A stretch of 64,000 nucleotides of DNA from Enterococcus sp. CSURQ0835 (GTDB lineage Bacteria > Bacillota > Bacilli > Lactobacillales > Enterococcaceae): assembly GCF_902706605.1 (NCBI RefSeq), contig NZ_CACSLH010000001.1:124001-188000 (forward strand), written 5' to 3'. The position numbers were made by a program, and so were the translations under genes. Positions 17,372 to 24,623 of the stretch are shown here, in pieces. Under the pieces are notes generated by a model. The model saw only the letters and a list, made by a program, of their open reading frames with translations, searched no databases and had not been told where the DNA came from. How positions within the stretch are numbered: the first letter of the stretch is position 1; each line of letters opens with the position of its first letter.

Positions 17372-18225
17372 CACTCTCTTTTTCTAAACTCAAGTATTTT
17401 AAGTAATCCTGCTCTTCCTTTTTCAGAAACTATCTGCTTATCTTTAGAATTAATTGAAGAAACCGTTTGTCTAAATGGAACCGTTTTGGAAGAGTCTACT
17501 TCTTTAGATTCCCCACTCGTATCTTCACCAATAAACTTACCTTCTCCGTACCCTTCGGATATTCCTTGTATCACTTTTTTTACAGGAACGCTATCTTTAT
17601 CCAATCCCTCAGATTGAGTTGAAACATAGTTTTGCTCAATCCTATTAGCATTTATTTGTTCCATGGTATTAGACGTTATTCCAAATAAATCTTGCATAGG
17701 ATCGCTGTCATCATTGGAGGGTACTATTTTTAAGTCAATTCTTTTTAATCTACTAAAATTGGCAATTTCCTTTTTCAAATCTGTCGTATTCGTTTGAGGA
17801 ACAAATTCAACACCTATTTCAGCATTTGCCAAAATTAGTTTTTGAAAAATTTCTAAAAAATTCTTTTGACGAATTTTTGAAGATGTTGTATATGCAACCA
17901 TTTCATATCTATAATTAAAATAGAAGGCAACATAATCTAACTTGTCCTTATCAAAAACATCAATTGCTTTGTCATTTTCTCTATCAAATGATGAATGAAT
18001 CCCTTCTTTTATGTATCCCAAGTTTCCCATTAGATATTCATTGTCAAAATTGTTATCCACACCAAATAATTTATATTCCCCACCTTTTTCATCATGAATT
18101 GAAGTTTTTCCTTTCCAAATACCATCAACAATTTGATTTATAAATTCAGGAAACTTTTTAGGGTCGTTATAAACTTCATAAATCTCTCTATTGATATTCA
18201 TTTTTGCAAAATAGATATACGCCAT
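17371..18225 (-). CDS. Soluble protein of unknown family, first gene of the island accessory operon
   Basis: 284 aa, no membrane segment. Residues 1-170 look like an ordered alpha/beta domain (MAYIYFAKMNINREIYEVYN; YVAFYFNYRYEMVAYTTSSK; RLKRIDLKIVPSNDD); residues 200-265 are Ser/Lys/Glu-rich and probably disordered. Start ATG 18225 behind AGAAGGA; an ATG eight codons upstream lacks a site. I do not recognise the family. Position at the end of a phage satellite, coupling to two membrane proteins, its own promoter and a LexA-like box suggest cargo such as phage defence or induction-linked function; inference only. Confidence 0.72.
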   Translation of the reverse strand: MAYIYFAKMNINREIYEVYNDPKKFPEFINQIVDGIWKGKTSIHDEKGGEYKLFGVDNNFDNEYLMGNLGYIKEGIHSSFDRENDKAIDVFDKDKLDYVAFYFNYRYEMVAYTTSSKIRQKNFLEIFQKLILANAEIGVEFVPQTNTTDLKKEIANFSRLKRIDLKIVPSNDDSDPMQDLFGITSNTMEQINANRIEQNYVSTQSEGLDKDSVPVKKVIQGISEGYGEGKFIGEDTSGESKEVDSSKTVPFRQTVSSINSKDKQIVSEKGRAGLLKILEFRKRE

Positions 18226-18247
18226 TAATAATCCTTCTTTCCGATTC

Positions 18248-18316
18248 ATCTGCTATCACAATTAAAACAAAAGAAAGCCCCGAAAACAAGCGTTTTCTAA
18301 AGCTTCCCTAGCAGAT
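18248..18316 (-). promoter_or_regulatory. Folded 5' leader of the accessory operon
   Basis: Nested inverted repeats in the untranslated leader: outer ATCTGCTA/TAGCAGAT (18309-18316 with 18248-18255), middle GAAGC/GCTTTC, inner GAAAAC-gctt-GTTTTC, followed by a U-rich TTTCTTTTGTTTT. The inner part resembles an attenuator or small-RNA terminator between promoter and gene. Confidence 0.55.
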
Positions 18317-18338
18317 ATAATCATAAGGATTATGACAT

Positions 18339-18366
18339 ATTATACCACAAAAAGGAACGTGCGTTC
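18339..18366 (-). promoter_or_regulatory. Promoter with LexA-box-like palindrome, accessory operon
   Basis: Minus strand extended -10 TGGTATAAT (TATAAT at 18339-18344). GAACGTGCGTTC at 18355-18366 covers the -35 position and fits the Gram-positive LexA/DinR core GAAC-RNRY-GTTC. The same GAACGTGCGTT core sits in the dinB promoter of this window. Confidence 0.68.
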
Positions 18367-18581
18367 ACATTATGCATCTTTATTATGGTGGCCGATTTGT
18401 CCGACTTATCGTAACAATTACCTTACCTAAGGCGGTAGTCTATTACTGCCAATAGTAAAAAGCCTCCATGTGATGGATTAACAAAGAAACATCTTCCCCA
18501 TCTTTTACTTACCACAAAACTGTGTTTAATATACAAAAAGCCAGCCTCTCGACTGACTTCAAAGTTATTTTTTACGATTGC
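18367..18581. other. Intergenic region of the island
   Basis: No gene seen. Holds a terminator for the coiled-coil gene (18537-18562, CAGTC..GGCTGGC-type stem with T5) and a small GGCGGTAG/CTGCC hairpin near 18430. Together with the promoter and leader it makes a 356-bp gap between genes. Confidence 0.6.
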
Positions 18582-19127
18582 TTATGACCAGCCATGCAGC
18601 GCTCTATCATCAAGCTGGTGGATTGCATGAGTAACACCGGTGTTAAACCGTCTATATGTTACATGAGCGCTTAGTTGCTTTTTATCATCTTCATCAAGAT
18701 AAGGTGTTAATTCAGCAATATCGGAACGTATTTCTTCTGATAGTTTACTATCAAAATCAGAACCTTTCTTAATCAGCTCGTTAATTGCTGCTACATGGCT
18801 ATTTAATTCATTCATGATTTCATCATTAAACCGCTCATCTGCTTTAACAGCCATCTTATCAACTAAACCCATCACGTCATTTGAAGATAATAATAACTTG
18901 ATGCGCTGTTCCAATAAAATTGATTTTTCTTTATCAGCTTCTTCTAACTCACCAGTGATTTCAGATAACTTCTTCGCTTTACCAACAAAGAAAGACTTCC
19001 CTTTTATATCCGACTGCTCATTCTCTAATTCTTGAATAGTAGTATTTAATAAAGCTAATTGATCATCAATATCTTTAAACCGTGCTTGTTGCTCTGCTAG
19101 TAATTCTTTTGTAATTTCATAATTCAT
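18582..19127 (-). CDS. Coiled-coil island protein of unknown function
   Basis: 181 aa, strongly charged, with a predicted coiled coil over residues 5-75 (AEQQARFKDIDDQLALLNTT, ELEEADKEKSILLEQRIKLL). ATG overlaps the stop of the 61-aa gene upstream (TAATG), indicating coupling. No family recognised. Its place after the TerS-like fragment is where satellites often keep packaging- or capsid-interference genes. Confidence 0.62.
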   Translation of the reverse strand: MNYEITKELLAEQQARFKDIDDQLALLNTTIQELENEQSDIKGKSFFVGKAKKLSEITGELEEADKEKSILLEQRIKLLLSSNDVMGLVDKMAVKADERFNDEIMNELNSHVAAINELIKKGSDFDSKLSEEIRSDIAELTPYLDEDDKKQLSAHVTYRRFNTGVTHAIHQLDDRALHGWS

Positions 19128-19312
19128 TATTTTTTATCCTCCTCTTTTTTTAGTCCTAAACCTTTCTTTACTTCATCCATGTTAGGATCTTCATCAAATA
19201 CCTTTAACACATCATCCACATACTGATCTAAGTTCTCTGGATCAAATTCAGTACCGATTTTTTCAATTACCTTTTTTAAGTCTTCTTTGATTTTTGGATT
19301 TTTTGCTGCCAT
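19127..19312 (-). CDS. Small acidic/basic island protein (61 aa)
   Basis: 61 aa, all charged helix (KIKEDLKKVIEKIGTEFDP; Lys/Glu-rich end). ATG behind GAAGGAAATTATT; stop overlaps the next start. No family recognised. Confidence 0.6.
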   Translation of the reverse strand: MAAKNPKIKEDLKKVIEKIGTEFDPENLDQYVDDVLKVFDEDPNMDEVKKGLGLKKEEDKK

Positions 19313-19392
19313 AATAATTTCCTTCTTTCGATTATTTTTTTGTATTCAGTTTTCTATGTGCTTTTTTAAGAGGTCGGATAAATCAATTTTTC

Positions 19393-19617
19393 TTATTTGA
19401 GTTGTTTTGCAACCAAACGCAACTTTGAACGAGTCAAGGTTGCAGCATTACTCAATTCAATAAAACGTTGCAATCTAATTCGATAGGGTATATTTGTGTT
19501 AAACCCATGCTTTTCAGCATTTAAGTTTCCAAACGGAGCGCCACCATTATTCCCTACAGCATTTGTATTTCCATAAGGAGCGCCACGTTTAGGCTTGTGC
19601 TTTTCTTTTGCTGTCAT
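19393..19617 (-). CDS. TerS-like N-terminal fragment (74 aa)
   Basis: Two tandem GAPYGNTNAVGNNG / GAPFGNLNAEKHGF units match the N-terminal GAP-GN-NA motif common in small terminase subunits of Gram-positive phages. Full-length members are about three times longer, so this is either a truncated TerS or a minimal DNA-binding relative. ATG behind GAGGTGAGTAG, 4 bp after the regulator upstream. Many satellites use their own TerS to redirect helper packaging; whether this short form can do so is unknown. Confidence 0.5.
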   Translation of the reverse strand: MTAKEKHKPKRGAPYGNTNAVGNNGGAPFGNLNAEKHGFNTNIPYRIRLQRFIELSNAATLTRSKLRLVAKQLK

Positions 19618-19621
19618 CTAC

Positions 19622-19978
19622 TCACCTCTTTTCTTTTTGATTAAACTCTGCTAAAACACGATCTAAAAACTGCTTAACTTTATATGATGAAATACCCGCT
19701 TCTTTTGCGATTTGAGAGGTGTTAGCTTTCTCATAGGTATTTATACTCAAAACACTTTTAACGAACTGACGTTCTGAATCTGGTAGCAATTCAATTAAAC
19801 TATCCATCCTTCCCATAAATCCCCAACAAGTTACCTCTTTTTCCAAAAGTGCATGTTGGCAACCAAACTTAGCTGATCGTTCTAATCTCTGGATGGCTAT
19901 GGTAAGTGAATCAGATTTTATAAATCGCTTGTATGACCGGTATTTATCAATCAGATTAAACAGCTCTTTTTGATTCAT
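19622..19978 (-). CDS. Sigma-region-4-like regulator (118 aa)
   Basis: 118-aa soluble protein. The C-terminal half (ERQFVKSVLSINTYEKANTS followed by QIAKEAGISSYKVKQFLDRV) is a sigma-70 region-4-like HTH. Similar in size and layout to the two preceding genes, which suggests a related activator of the ArpU/RinA class. ATG behind GGAGGTATGTC. Confidence 0.6.
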   Translation of the reverse strand: MNQKELFNLIDKYRSYKRFIKSDSLTIAIQRLERSAKFGCQHALLEKEVTCWGFMGRMDSLIELLPDSERQFVKSVLSINTYEKANTSQIAKEAGISSYKVKQFLDRVLAEFNQKEKR

Positions 19979-20053
19979 GACATACCTCCGTGGTATAATT
20001 GATTGCTGATATTAATTAATCCACGAAGCGCTAAGCGAAAGCTTGGTGCTTTT

Positions 20054-20467
20054 TTATTTCCATACAAGTAACTCACCATTTTTATACGCATAAGCAAATT
20101 GAATTAATGCACCACTCTTAAATCGTTCAATAGTCCGCTCGCTATATTGTAATTCCCGGCCTATTTTATAATTGGTGTATTGTGTTGCAGATATATAAGC
20201 TAGCTGAATTATTTGCTTCTCACGTTCTTCTAAAAGTTCTACTGCTTTAAGTATTTCTAAGCACTCTCGTTCTGCATCCATTTGACGAATCAAGCGATCT
20301 TCCAACATAGTGGCATTAAATGGACCTTTAGGCATTTCAGATAAAATAGGGCTTCTTAGACTAAAACTTTTACCTGTTTGGCGTTCTAATTTTTTATAGA
20401 GTTTCAGAACTTTTTTAGCATTGGCCCTAGTAACTCTTTCGTTTAACTCTTTTGTTAATAGGTCCAT
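20054..20467 (-). CDS. ArpU-like phage late-gene regulator (copy 2)
   Basis: 137 aa. A helical N-terminal half is followed by a sigma-like HTH (LLEEREKQIIQLAYISATQY, YSERTIERFKSGAL) and ends in YKNGELLVWK, a tail shared with the neighbouring 140-aa paralogue (YRGGELVAWTY). This C-terminus is typical of the ArpU family, transcriptional activators of phage late operons. Overlaps the upstream paralogue by 13 bp. Confidence 0.7.
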   Translation of the reverse strand: MDLLTKELNERVTRANAKKVLKLYKKLERQTGKSFSLRSPILSEMPKGPFNATMLEDRLIRQMDAERECLEILKAVELLEEREKQIIQLAYISATQYTNYKIGRELQYSERTIERFKSGALIQFAYAYKNGELLVWK

Positions 20468-20877
20468 GCGACAAGCTCACCACCTCGATAACAAAAAGCG
20501 AACTCTTCCAGTGCTTTGTTTAACATCCGGTAAAACGTCCGCTCTGAAACATTTAATTCAATACAAAATTTATCCGTTGACACGGGAAAAATTGCTAGGT
20601 ATTTCCCCATCAATAATTGCTTTTCTTCCTCGCTAATCGCATCGAGTGCGCTCTCGATCTCTTGCCACTCTTCTTTAGCTTCTACTCGTAACAAGGCGGC
20701 TTTTTCAACTTGTTTTGAATGATCTCCTTGCGCGAAGCTAGGTGCCAATGAATAGTCGCTATGTGATCGAATAGAAAGAGATGACTGATAGACCGTTCTA
20801 ATTTTTTGCCCATGCCTTAGAAACTCTCGCACGTTTTTTAGTGTTTGCTTTTTATCATAATCAAGTTGCATCACCAC
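20455..20877 (-). CDS. ArpU-like phage late-gene regulator (copy 1)
   Basis: 140 aa with a sigma-like HTH (LDAISEEEKQLLMGKYLAIF, LNVSERTFYRMLNKAL) and the FCYRGGELVAW end. Paralogue of the next gene; divergence between them is large, so duplication is old or they were acquired separately. The start at 20877 (GTG/ATG region) follows AAAAGTGGTG. Expected to activate the genes downstream or helper genes; inference. Confidence 0.68.
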   Translation of the reverse strand: MVMQLDYDKKQTLKNVREFLRHGQKIRTVYQSSLSIRSHSDYSLAPSFAQGDHSKQVEKAALLRVEAKEEWQEIESALDAISEEEKQLLMGKYLAIFPVSTDKFCIELNVSERTFYRMLNKALEEFAFCYRGGELVAWTY

Positions 20878-20907
20878 TTTTCACCCCTGTAGATAAAAAA
20901 TAAAAAG

Positions 20908-20962
20908 GCAGATACAAACACCTAGCCAGAATCTCACTCGCTTGTGCTTATATCCGCCTGTT
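20908..20962 (-). terminator. Terminator after the XtrA-like gene
   Basis: Long minus-strand stem (GGCGGATATAAGCACA with TGTTTGTATCTGCC, several G-U pairs) followed by TTTTTATTTTT. Separates the replication block from the ArpU-like block. Confidence 0.6.
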
Positions 20963-20978
20963 TTCAGGTAGGACTTCT

Positions 20979-21125
20979 TTATTTAAGTTGTGTCTTTTTG
21001 TTTTCTTCGATTAGCTTTAGTTTACCATCATGAAAGGTTAAAATCACTTGTCCATAATCCGGCGGCAAAATCTCAATCTTCTGTGGCTTCCCATCTTTTA
21101 GTAGCTCTACTATCATTTTTTTCAT
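20979..21125 (-). CDS. XtrA-like small phage protein (48 aa)
   Basis: 48 aa beginning MKKMIVELLKDGKPQKIEIL and containing GQVILTFHDGKLKLIE, the pattern of XtrA/DUF3954 proteins found in many Firmicutes prophages. ATG overlaps the TGA of the upstream HTH gene (CAATGA), with GGAGAAG as ribosome site. Function unknown in the family. Confidence 0.7.
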   Translation of the reverse strand: MKKMIVELLKDGKPQKIEILPPDYGQVILTFHDGKLKLIEENKKTQLK

Positions 21126-21463
21126 TGCACTTCTCCTACTCGTTTAAGCTGCTTTGGCCAATCAGCTAAGTCGGCTCCTTCGATCCAATCAATCTGCGCG
21201 TTCATTTCTTTTACCTGTGCTTTATAGGCTCTAACACCCTCTTCACGCTCTTGTTCAGTCGTTGCAATAAAGTACCCTCGATTTTCTCCAGCTCGCAAGG
21301 CGCACACTGGCACGCCGTTTTCACGCAAACTATTCACTACTTTGTAAATGGTTCGTTCATCTACTCCGATCAATTGACTGATCTCACGGATAGAAATCGT
21401 TCGTTCTTTACTCATAGGAATAACATCCAAAACATCACTTTCAATAGTTGTTAAGGGTCTCAT
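21122..21463 (-). CDS. HTH regulatory protein (113 aa)
   Basis: A winged-helix-type HTH spans residues 15-60 (ISIREISQLIGVDERTIYKV, then a wing with RAGENRGYFIA) and a helical tail follows. ATG behind AAAAGGAGTGAGTAA. In the replication operon of the island, directly ahead of the XtrA-like gene. Probably a phage-type replication-module regulator; exact family not assigned. Confidence 0.65.
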   Translation of the reverse strand: MRPLTTIESDVLDVIPMSKERTISIREISQLIGVDERTIYKVVNSLRENGVPVCALRAGENRGYFIATTEQEREEGVRAYKAQVKEMNAQIDWIEGADLADWPKQLKRVGEVQ

Positions 21464-21596
21464 TTACTCACTCCTTTTAATTTTTCTTTTAGGTACTCTC
21501 AGATAATGAAGCCCCATAGTCCTTTTTAAGGTGTCAGAAACGTCAGGATAAGCTCTCTCAATTTCTTGATAATACCTAACGTCGCAATTTGCGACA

Positions 21597-22427
21597 CTAG
21601 GTTCTCTTTCTCTTGTCGTTTACTCCTTCAAATGAGATCACCTTATTCTTGTAGCTCATTCTTGAATAAACTCGTGGATCCAAAAGTTCCTTTAAATCAG
21701 CCCAAGGGATATTGCTAGTAATGATTGTTGGTTTATTTTCTGCCCTTGCGTCCATCACAGCGTATAAAATACGGGCTGAAAAGTCTGTCACACGTCCTGT
21801 GATCTCCATCGGATTGATTTCACTTGCAATATCATCCAAAACTAAAATATCCGCACGAATCATTTGATCAATGAACTTTCCTTCACTATCTGAGCTATTT
21901 GGCTGGTTGTAACTGGCTCTTATTCTTTGCTGCAACGTGGGAAAATTCATGAATAAAACACGCTTTCCATTTGCTAAGGCATTAGCATTTTTTGCAATCG
22001 ATATCGCCAAATGAGATTTACCACTACCAGGTCTCCCTTGCAAATAAATAGTCCATGCTTCACCGCTTGCGATGGGTTCTATCAGTAGCTTCGCTTGTTC
22101 TAGTAGTCGCTTTTCTTTTTCCGTTTTAGCAAAGAACGTTTTGAACCCTCGATCTAAAACAGCTTTATTTGATACAACGCTTTGCTTATATAAATATTTT
22201 CGTCGGCCTTCTACAGTATCTGCAAAGTATTCATTGCTCTTTTCCCCCGTTACAAGACTATCTCTAATTTCCCGATAGCAAACCGGACAAAGTAAGTTAC
22301 CGTTAGGAAAAAGAAGCTTGTTATATCTTGGATGTTTCTCACACGGTTCATCCGTCTCGATAATCCCTTTAGAGTGTTCCATTAAATTATTGGCTACTTC
22401 TTTAGGTAGCCCACTTAATAAATCCAT
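21597..22427 (-). CDS. DnaC/IstB-type AAA+ helicase loader
   Basis: 276 aa. N-terminal zinc-knuckle-like region (CEKH ... CPVCYRE, residues 29-55), then an AAA+ ATPase with Walker A LQGRPGSGKSHLAIS (about residue 130), Walker B DILVLDDIAS and a sensor TIITSNIPW. Loads replicative helicase at the island origin with the initiator encoded 10 bp upstream. ATG behind GGTAGAGC. Confidence 0.85.
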   Translation of the reverse strand: MDLLSGLPKEVANNLMEHSKGIIETDEPCEKHPRYNKLLFPNGNLLCPVCYREIRDSLVTGEKSNEYFADTVEGRRKYLYKQSVVSNKAVLDRGFKTFFAKTEKEKRLLEQAKLLIEPIASGEAWTIYLQGRPGSGKSHLAISIAKNANALANGKRVLFMNFPTLQQRIRASYNQPNSSDSEGKFIDQMIRADILVLDDIASEINPMEITGRVTDFSARILYAVMDARAENKPTIITSNIPWADLKELLDPRVYSRMSYKNKVISFEGVNDKRKRT

Positions 22428-22437
22428 GCTCTACCTC

Positions 22438-23361
22438 CTACCAGCCTAAATCATCATATTCACTTGATCCTGTATTTTTTAAAGGTGTGCTTTCACCATA
22501 ATTAGGCCATTGACGTTTGCTATCAGGTTTTTTCTTCTTGTCTTCTGCTTTGACTTGATCAACAGTCAGATAACGTTGTTGTTCCCAGTCTGTTAAGATT
22601 TTATTCACATAAGCGTATTTCTTTACTCCGTTGTCTACGGCTATCCCCAGGGCGTGTAAAATCAACTCAATAGCAGCCGTAGTAGTAGCACCTATCTCTG
22701 TAAAGTCTTTTACCCATTTTGTAAAATGTTCAATTATGATTGGCGACATTGTCCCAAAACCATTTTGTTCCCAAAAGGTAAAAACTGATTTTAAAGGTTC
22801 TTCTTTACTACTACTGTTACTTTTTGAACTGTTATTATTAAGATTGTTAATATTAGTGTCTTCATTTCCTATATCTACGTTTTGAATACCTACGTTTAGA
22901 GCATCATCATCATTACTACTACCTTCTCTTAACTTGTCTTTACTTAACTTATCTTTACTTAGGCGGTCATCTTGCTGACTTTTGCCAGACATTTGTCTGA
23001 CAACTGACTGACCATTCTTTTTAGTGGATTCTTTATACTCAATATCAGGAACTATTTTTAACAAAAGATTTTTGTATACACTATCTACTTTTCTATCCGA
23101 TCTAATAGTATTTTGCTCATTCCAATCACTTATATACACTACTAAATCTTCATTCAATAAATAGACAAATACTTTTTCAACCAATATTTTCAAATCGTCC
23201 TCAGTAGCTCCGATAAGGCGCATTACTGGAAATGCTTCTACTACGCCATCATCATCCGTATTTAAAACTAAGTGGAAGTATAGATTTTGAGTAGTTGGTG
23301 GCATCCTTAAAAATCTAGCTGTTCTAACTACTGTATTACTGATCATTCTACGATTCGCCAC
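22438..23361 (-). CDS. Phage-type replication initiator with DnaD domain
   Basis: 307 aa. N-terminal winged-helix region (RTARFLRMPPTTQNLYFHLV, residues 14-33), an Asn/Ser-rich low-complexity linker (about 150-190), and a C-terminal DnaD/DnaB-II domain (FWEQNGFGTMSPIIIEHFTK to ILTDWEQQRYLTVDQV). Such proteins open the origin and recruit the DnaC-type loader, here the next gene. The origin is often inside the linker-coding repeats; the ACTACTGTTACT-type repeats at 22800-22960 are a candidate. Confidence 0.82.
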   Translation of the reverse strand: MANRRMISNTVVRTARFLRMPPTTQNLYFHLVLNTDDDGVVEAFPVMRLIGATEDDLKILVEKVFVYLLNEDLVVYISDWNEQNTIRSDRKVDSVYKNLLLKIVPDIEYKESTKKNGQSVVRQMSGKSQQDDRLSKDKLSKDKLREGSSNDDDALNVGIQNVDIGNEDTNINNLNNNSSKSNSSSKEEPLKSVFTFWEQNGFGTMSPIIIEHFTKWVKDFTEIGATTTAAIELILHALGIAVDNGVKKYAYVNKILTDWEQQRYLTVDQVKAEDKKKKPDSKRQWPNYGESTPLKNTGSSEYDDLGW

Positions 23362-23363
23362 AT

Positions 23364-23660
23364 CTAAGCCCCCAAACCATCTAAAACATTCAATTTTTCT
23401 CTAAACGGTTTTAATTTCCTCTTTTCGTACACCAGCACTGCATCCTCATCAATATCTTGTGCATACTTCATCGACTTAATTAATACTTCTAGCATACTTA
23501 AGAGCCTTGCAAAATCGGCTCCAACTACATTAGGCTGAGTTTGGAGATCCATCATTTTATCTAATAATATTTCAAAAGAATCAATCCACTGATCATGTTC
23601 GATCAAAGAATTATTAATATTTTTTACAAAAGTTTCTGTTGTATCTAAAAATTCATTCAT
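23364..23660 (-). CDS. Hypothetical island protein (98 aa)
   Basis: 98 aa, helical and soluble (TTETFVKNINNSLIEHDQWI at residues 7-26; KPFREKLNVLDGLG end). ATG behind ACGAGGAAGAATA, 2 bp before the initiator gene. No family recognised; operon place suggests a replication or recombination accessory. Confidence 0.6.
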   Translation of the reverse strand: MNEFLDTTETFVKNINNSLIEHDQWIDSFEILLDKMMDLQTQPNVVGADFARLLSMLEVLIKSMKYAQDIDEDAVLVYEKRKLKPFREKLNVLDGLGA

Positions 23661-23793
23661 TATTCTTCCTCGTTTCTTTTATCGCTTGATTTACTAACGT
23701 TGAGAGGATAAAATAAAAGAAATAGCAAATAATGCCGTAGTAAGCAATTTGCCTGTCTTGTGTTCCCGCACAAGGCTCTTTTTTTACCCTCAA
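23653..23793 (-). CDS. Possible tiny membrane protein (46 aa, TTG start)
   Basis: A reading frame with a good transmembrane pattern (YYGIICYFFYFILSTLV) and basic tail (KETRKNNE), whose TGA overlaps the next ATG. It can start only at TTG 23793. A second frame on the same strand (ATG 23797, 45 aa, ending at 23660) competes for the region; the membrane frame looks more protein-like. One of the two is probably real. Confidence 0.4.
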   Translation of the reverse strand: MRVKKEPCAGTQDRQIAYYGIICYFFYFILSTLVNQAIKETRKNNE

Positions 23794-23803
23794 TCATACT
23801 TAT

Positions 23804-23965
23804 TTACTCCTCTACTAATTCCAAGTTTTGTTCAACAACAATAAAATTGCCTTTCGAACTTCTGCATAGAAAAACACCATTCGGAAAATCCATAATCAAC
23901 TCAACAAACTCTCCTTTAGGTAAAAACTTAGATCTCAATACTTTTGCAAATTGTCCAACCTTCAT
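23804..23965 (-). CDS. Small island protein (53 aa)
   Basis: 53 aa starting MKVGQFAKVLRSKFLPKGEF and ending VVEQNLELVEE. ATG behind AGGTGGTGAATTAC. Beta-rich composition, no membrane segment. No family recognised. Sits between the excisionase-like gene and the replication block. Confidence 0.6.
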   Translation of the reverse strand: MKVGQFAKVLRSKFLPKGEFVELIMDFPNGVFLCRSSKGNFIVVEQNLELVEE

Positions 23966-24053
23966 GTAATTCACCACCTTTCAATACATTTAGTAGCTCA
24001 AGAAGCTTCATAAAACCCAATAACTACGAGCCTTTGTATATCATTTTCAATAT

Positions 24054-24090
24054 TGATTACACTTTTTGATTACAACCGTTGCCCCAGGTC
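24054..24090. repeat. Internal arm-like repeat and TTGCCCCAGGTC element
   Basis: TGATTACACT (24054-24063, inverse of AGTGTAATCA) and TGATTACAA (24068-24076), then TTGCCCCAGGTC (24079-24090), which recurs exactly at 26352-26363 just before int. Could be an integrase/excisionase or repressor site; inferred. Confidence 0.5.
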
Positions 24091-24092
24091 GC

Positions 24093-24374
24093 TTATTTTC
24101 TTTTAAAATCAATAATAAATTTTCTCACTTCTTGTTTACTAAAAAAGTATTTTTTCGTTCCTATCAAAGTATAGGGTAGCCCTAAGCTCATTAATTCATC
24201 TAAGAATTGTGGGCTAATATCTAACCATTGTTGAATCTCTGATCGATTAACTAAATCTCGATCCAAGCCCAAGTCTTTCTTCGCTTGCTGCAATGTATCA
24301 AGAGCAATCTCATAAAAATATTTTTTTAAGTCTTGCTCTTGCTCATCTGCAAGCTTTACTCGTATCTCTGCCAT
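24093..24374 (-). CDS. Excisionase/AlpA-like small HTH protein (93 aa)
   Basis: 93 aa. N-terminal helical part (MAEIRVKLADEQEQDLKKYF) and a MerR/AlpA-type HTH (NRSEIQQWLDISPQFLDELM, then GTKKYFFSKQEVRKFI). Right after the Cro-like gene, in the slot where satellites encode their xis/AlpA activator. ATG behind AAGAGGTGAATTAA. The family fit is by pattern only. Confidence 0.6.
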   Translation of the reverse strand: MAEIRVKLADEQEQDLKKYFYEIALDTLQQAKKDLGLDRDLVNRSEIQQWLDISPQFLDELMSLGLPYTLIGTKKYFFSKQEVRKFIIDFKRK

Positions 24375-24416
24375 TTAATTCACCTCTTAAAATTTTTAAA
24401 ACTTTACTTTTCTTTA

Positions 24417-24623
24417 CTATTTGCTAAAAAAAATTTCATCGATAGTAATTTGAGGAAAAATAACTTGTAGCATCTCTTTAAACAAAACTTTTTCTTTATC
24501 ATTAAACGGTGTTACACCTTTTTCCTTCAAGCGATAAGCTTGCTTAGAAATCTTAAATTCTTTAGCCATGGTTTCTTGAGTGTATCCCAACATTTTACGA
24601 TAACCTGCAATCTTATTTGCCAT
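24417..24623 (-). CDS. Cro-like HTH regulator (68 aa)
   Basis: 68-aa XRE-type HTH (KIAGYRKMLGYTQETMAKEF, then KISKQAYRLKEKG). Start ATG 24623 behind AAAGGAGGGGTAAGG; a longer in-frame ORF upstream lacks a site. Divergent from the CI-like repressor across a 124-bp intergenic region with repeats: a lysogeny-type switch. Confidence 0.78.
   Translation of the reverse strand: MANKIAGYRKMLGYTQETMAKEFKISKQAYRLKEKGVTPFNDKEKVLFKEMLQVIFPQITIDEIFFSK

Noticed and set aside
17024-18225. Kiwa (KwaA/KwaB) defence system
   Set aside because: Size and soluble-plus-membrane layout are similar, but I see no sequence motif that supports KwaB (DUF4868) or the four-helix KwaA.
18248-18316. Type III toxin-antitoxin antitoxin RNA
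   Set aside because: No tandem RNA repeats are present and the downstream protein is larger than known ToxN/AbiQ-type toxins; kept only as a folded leader.
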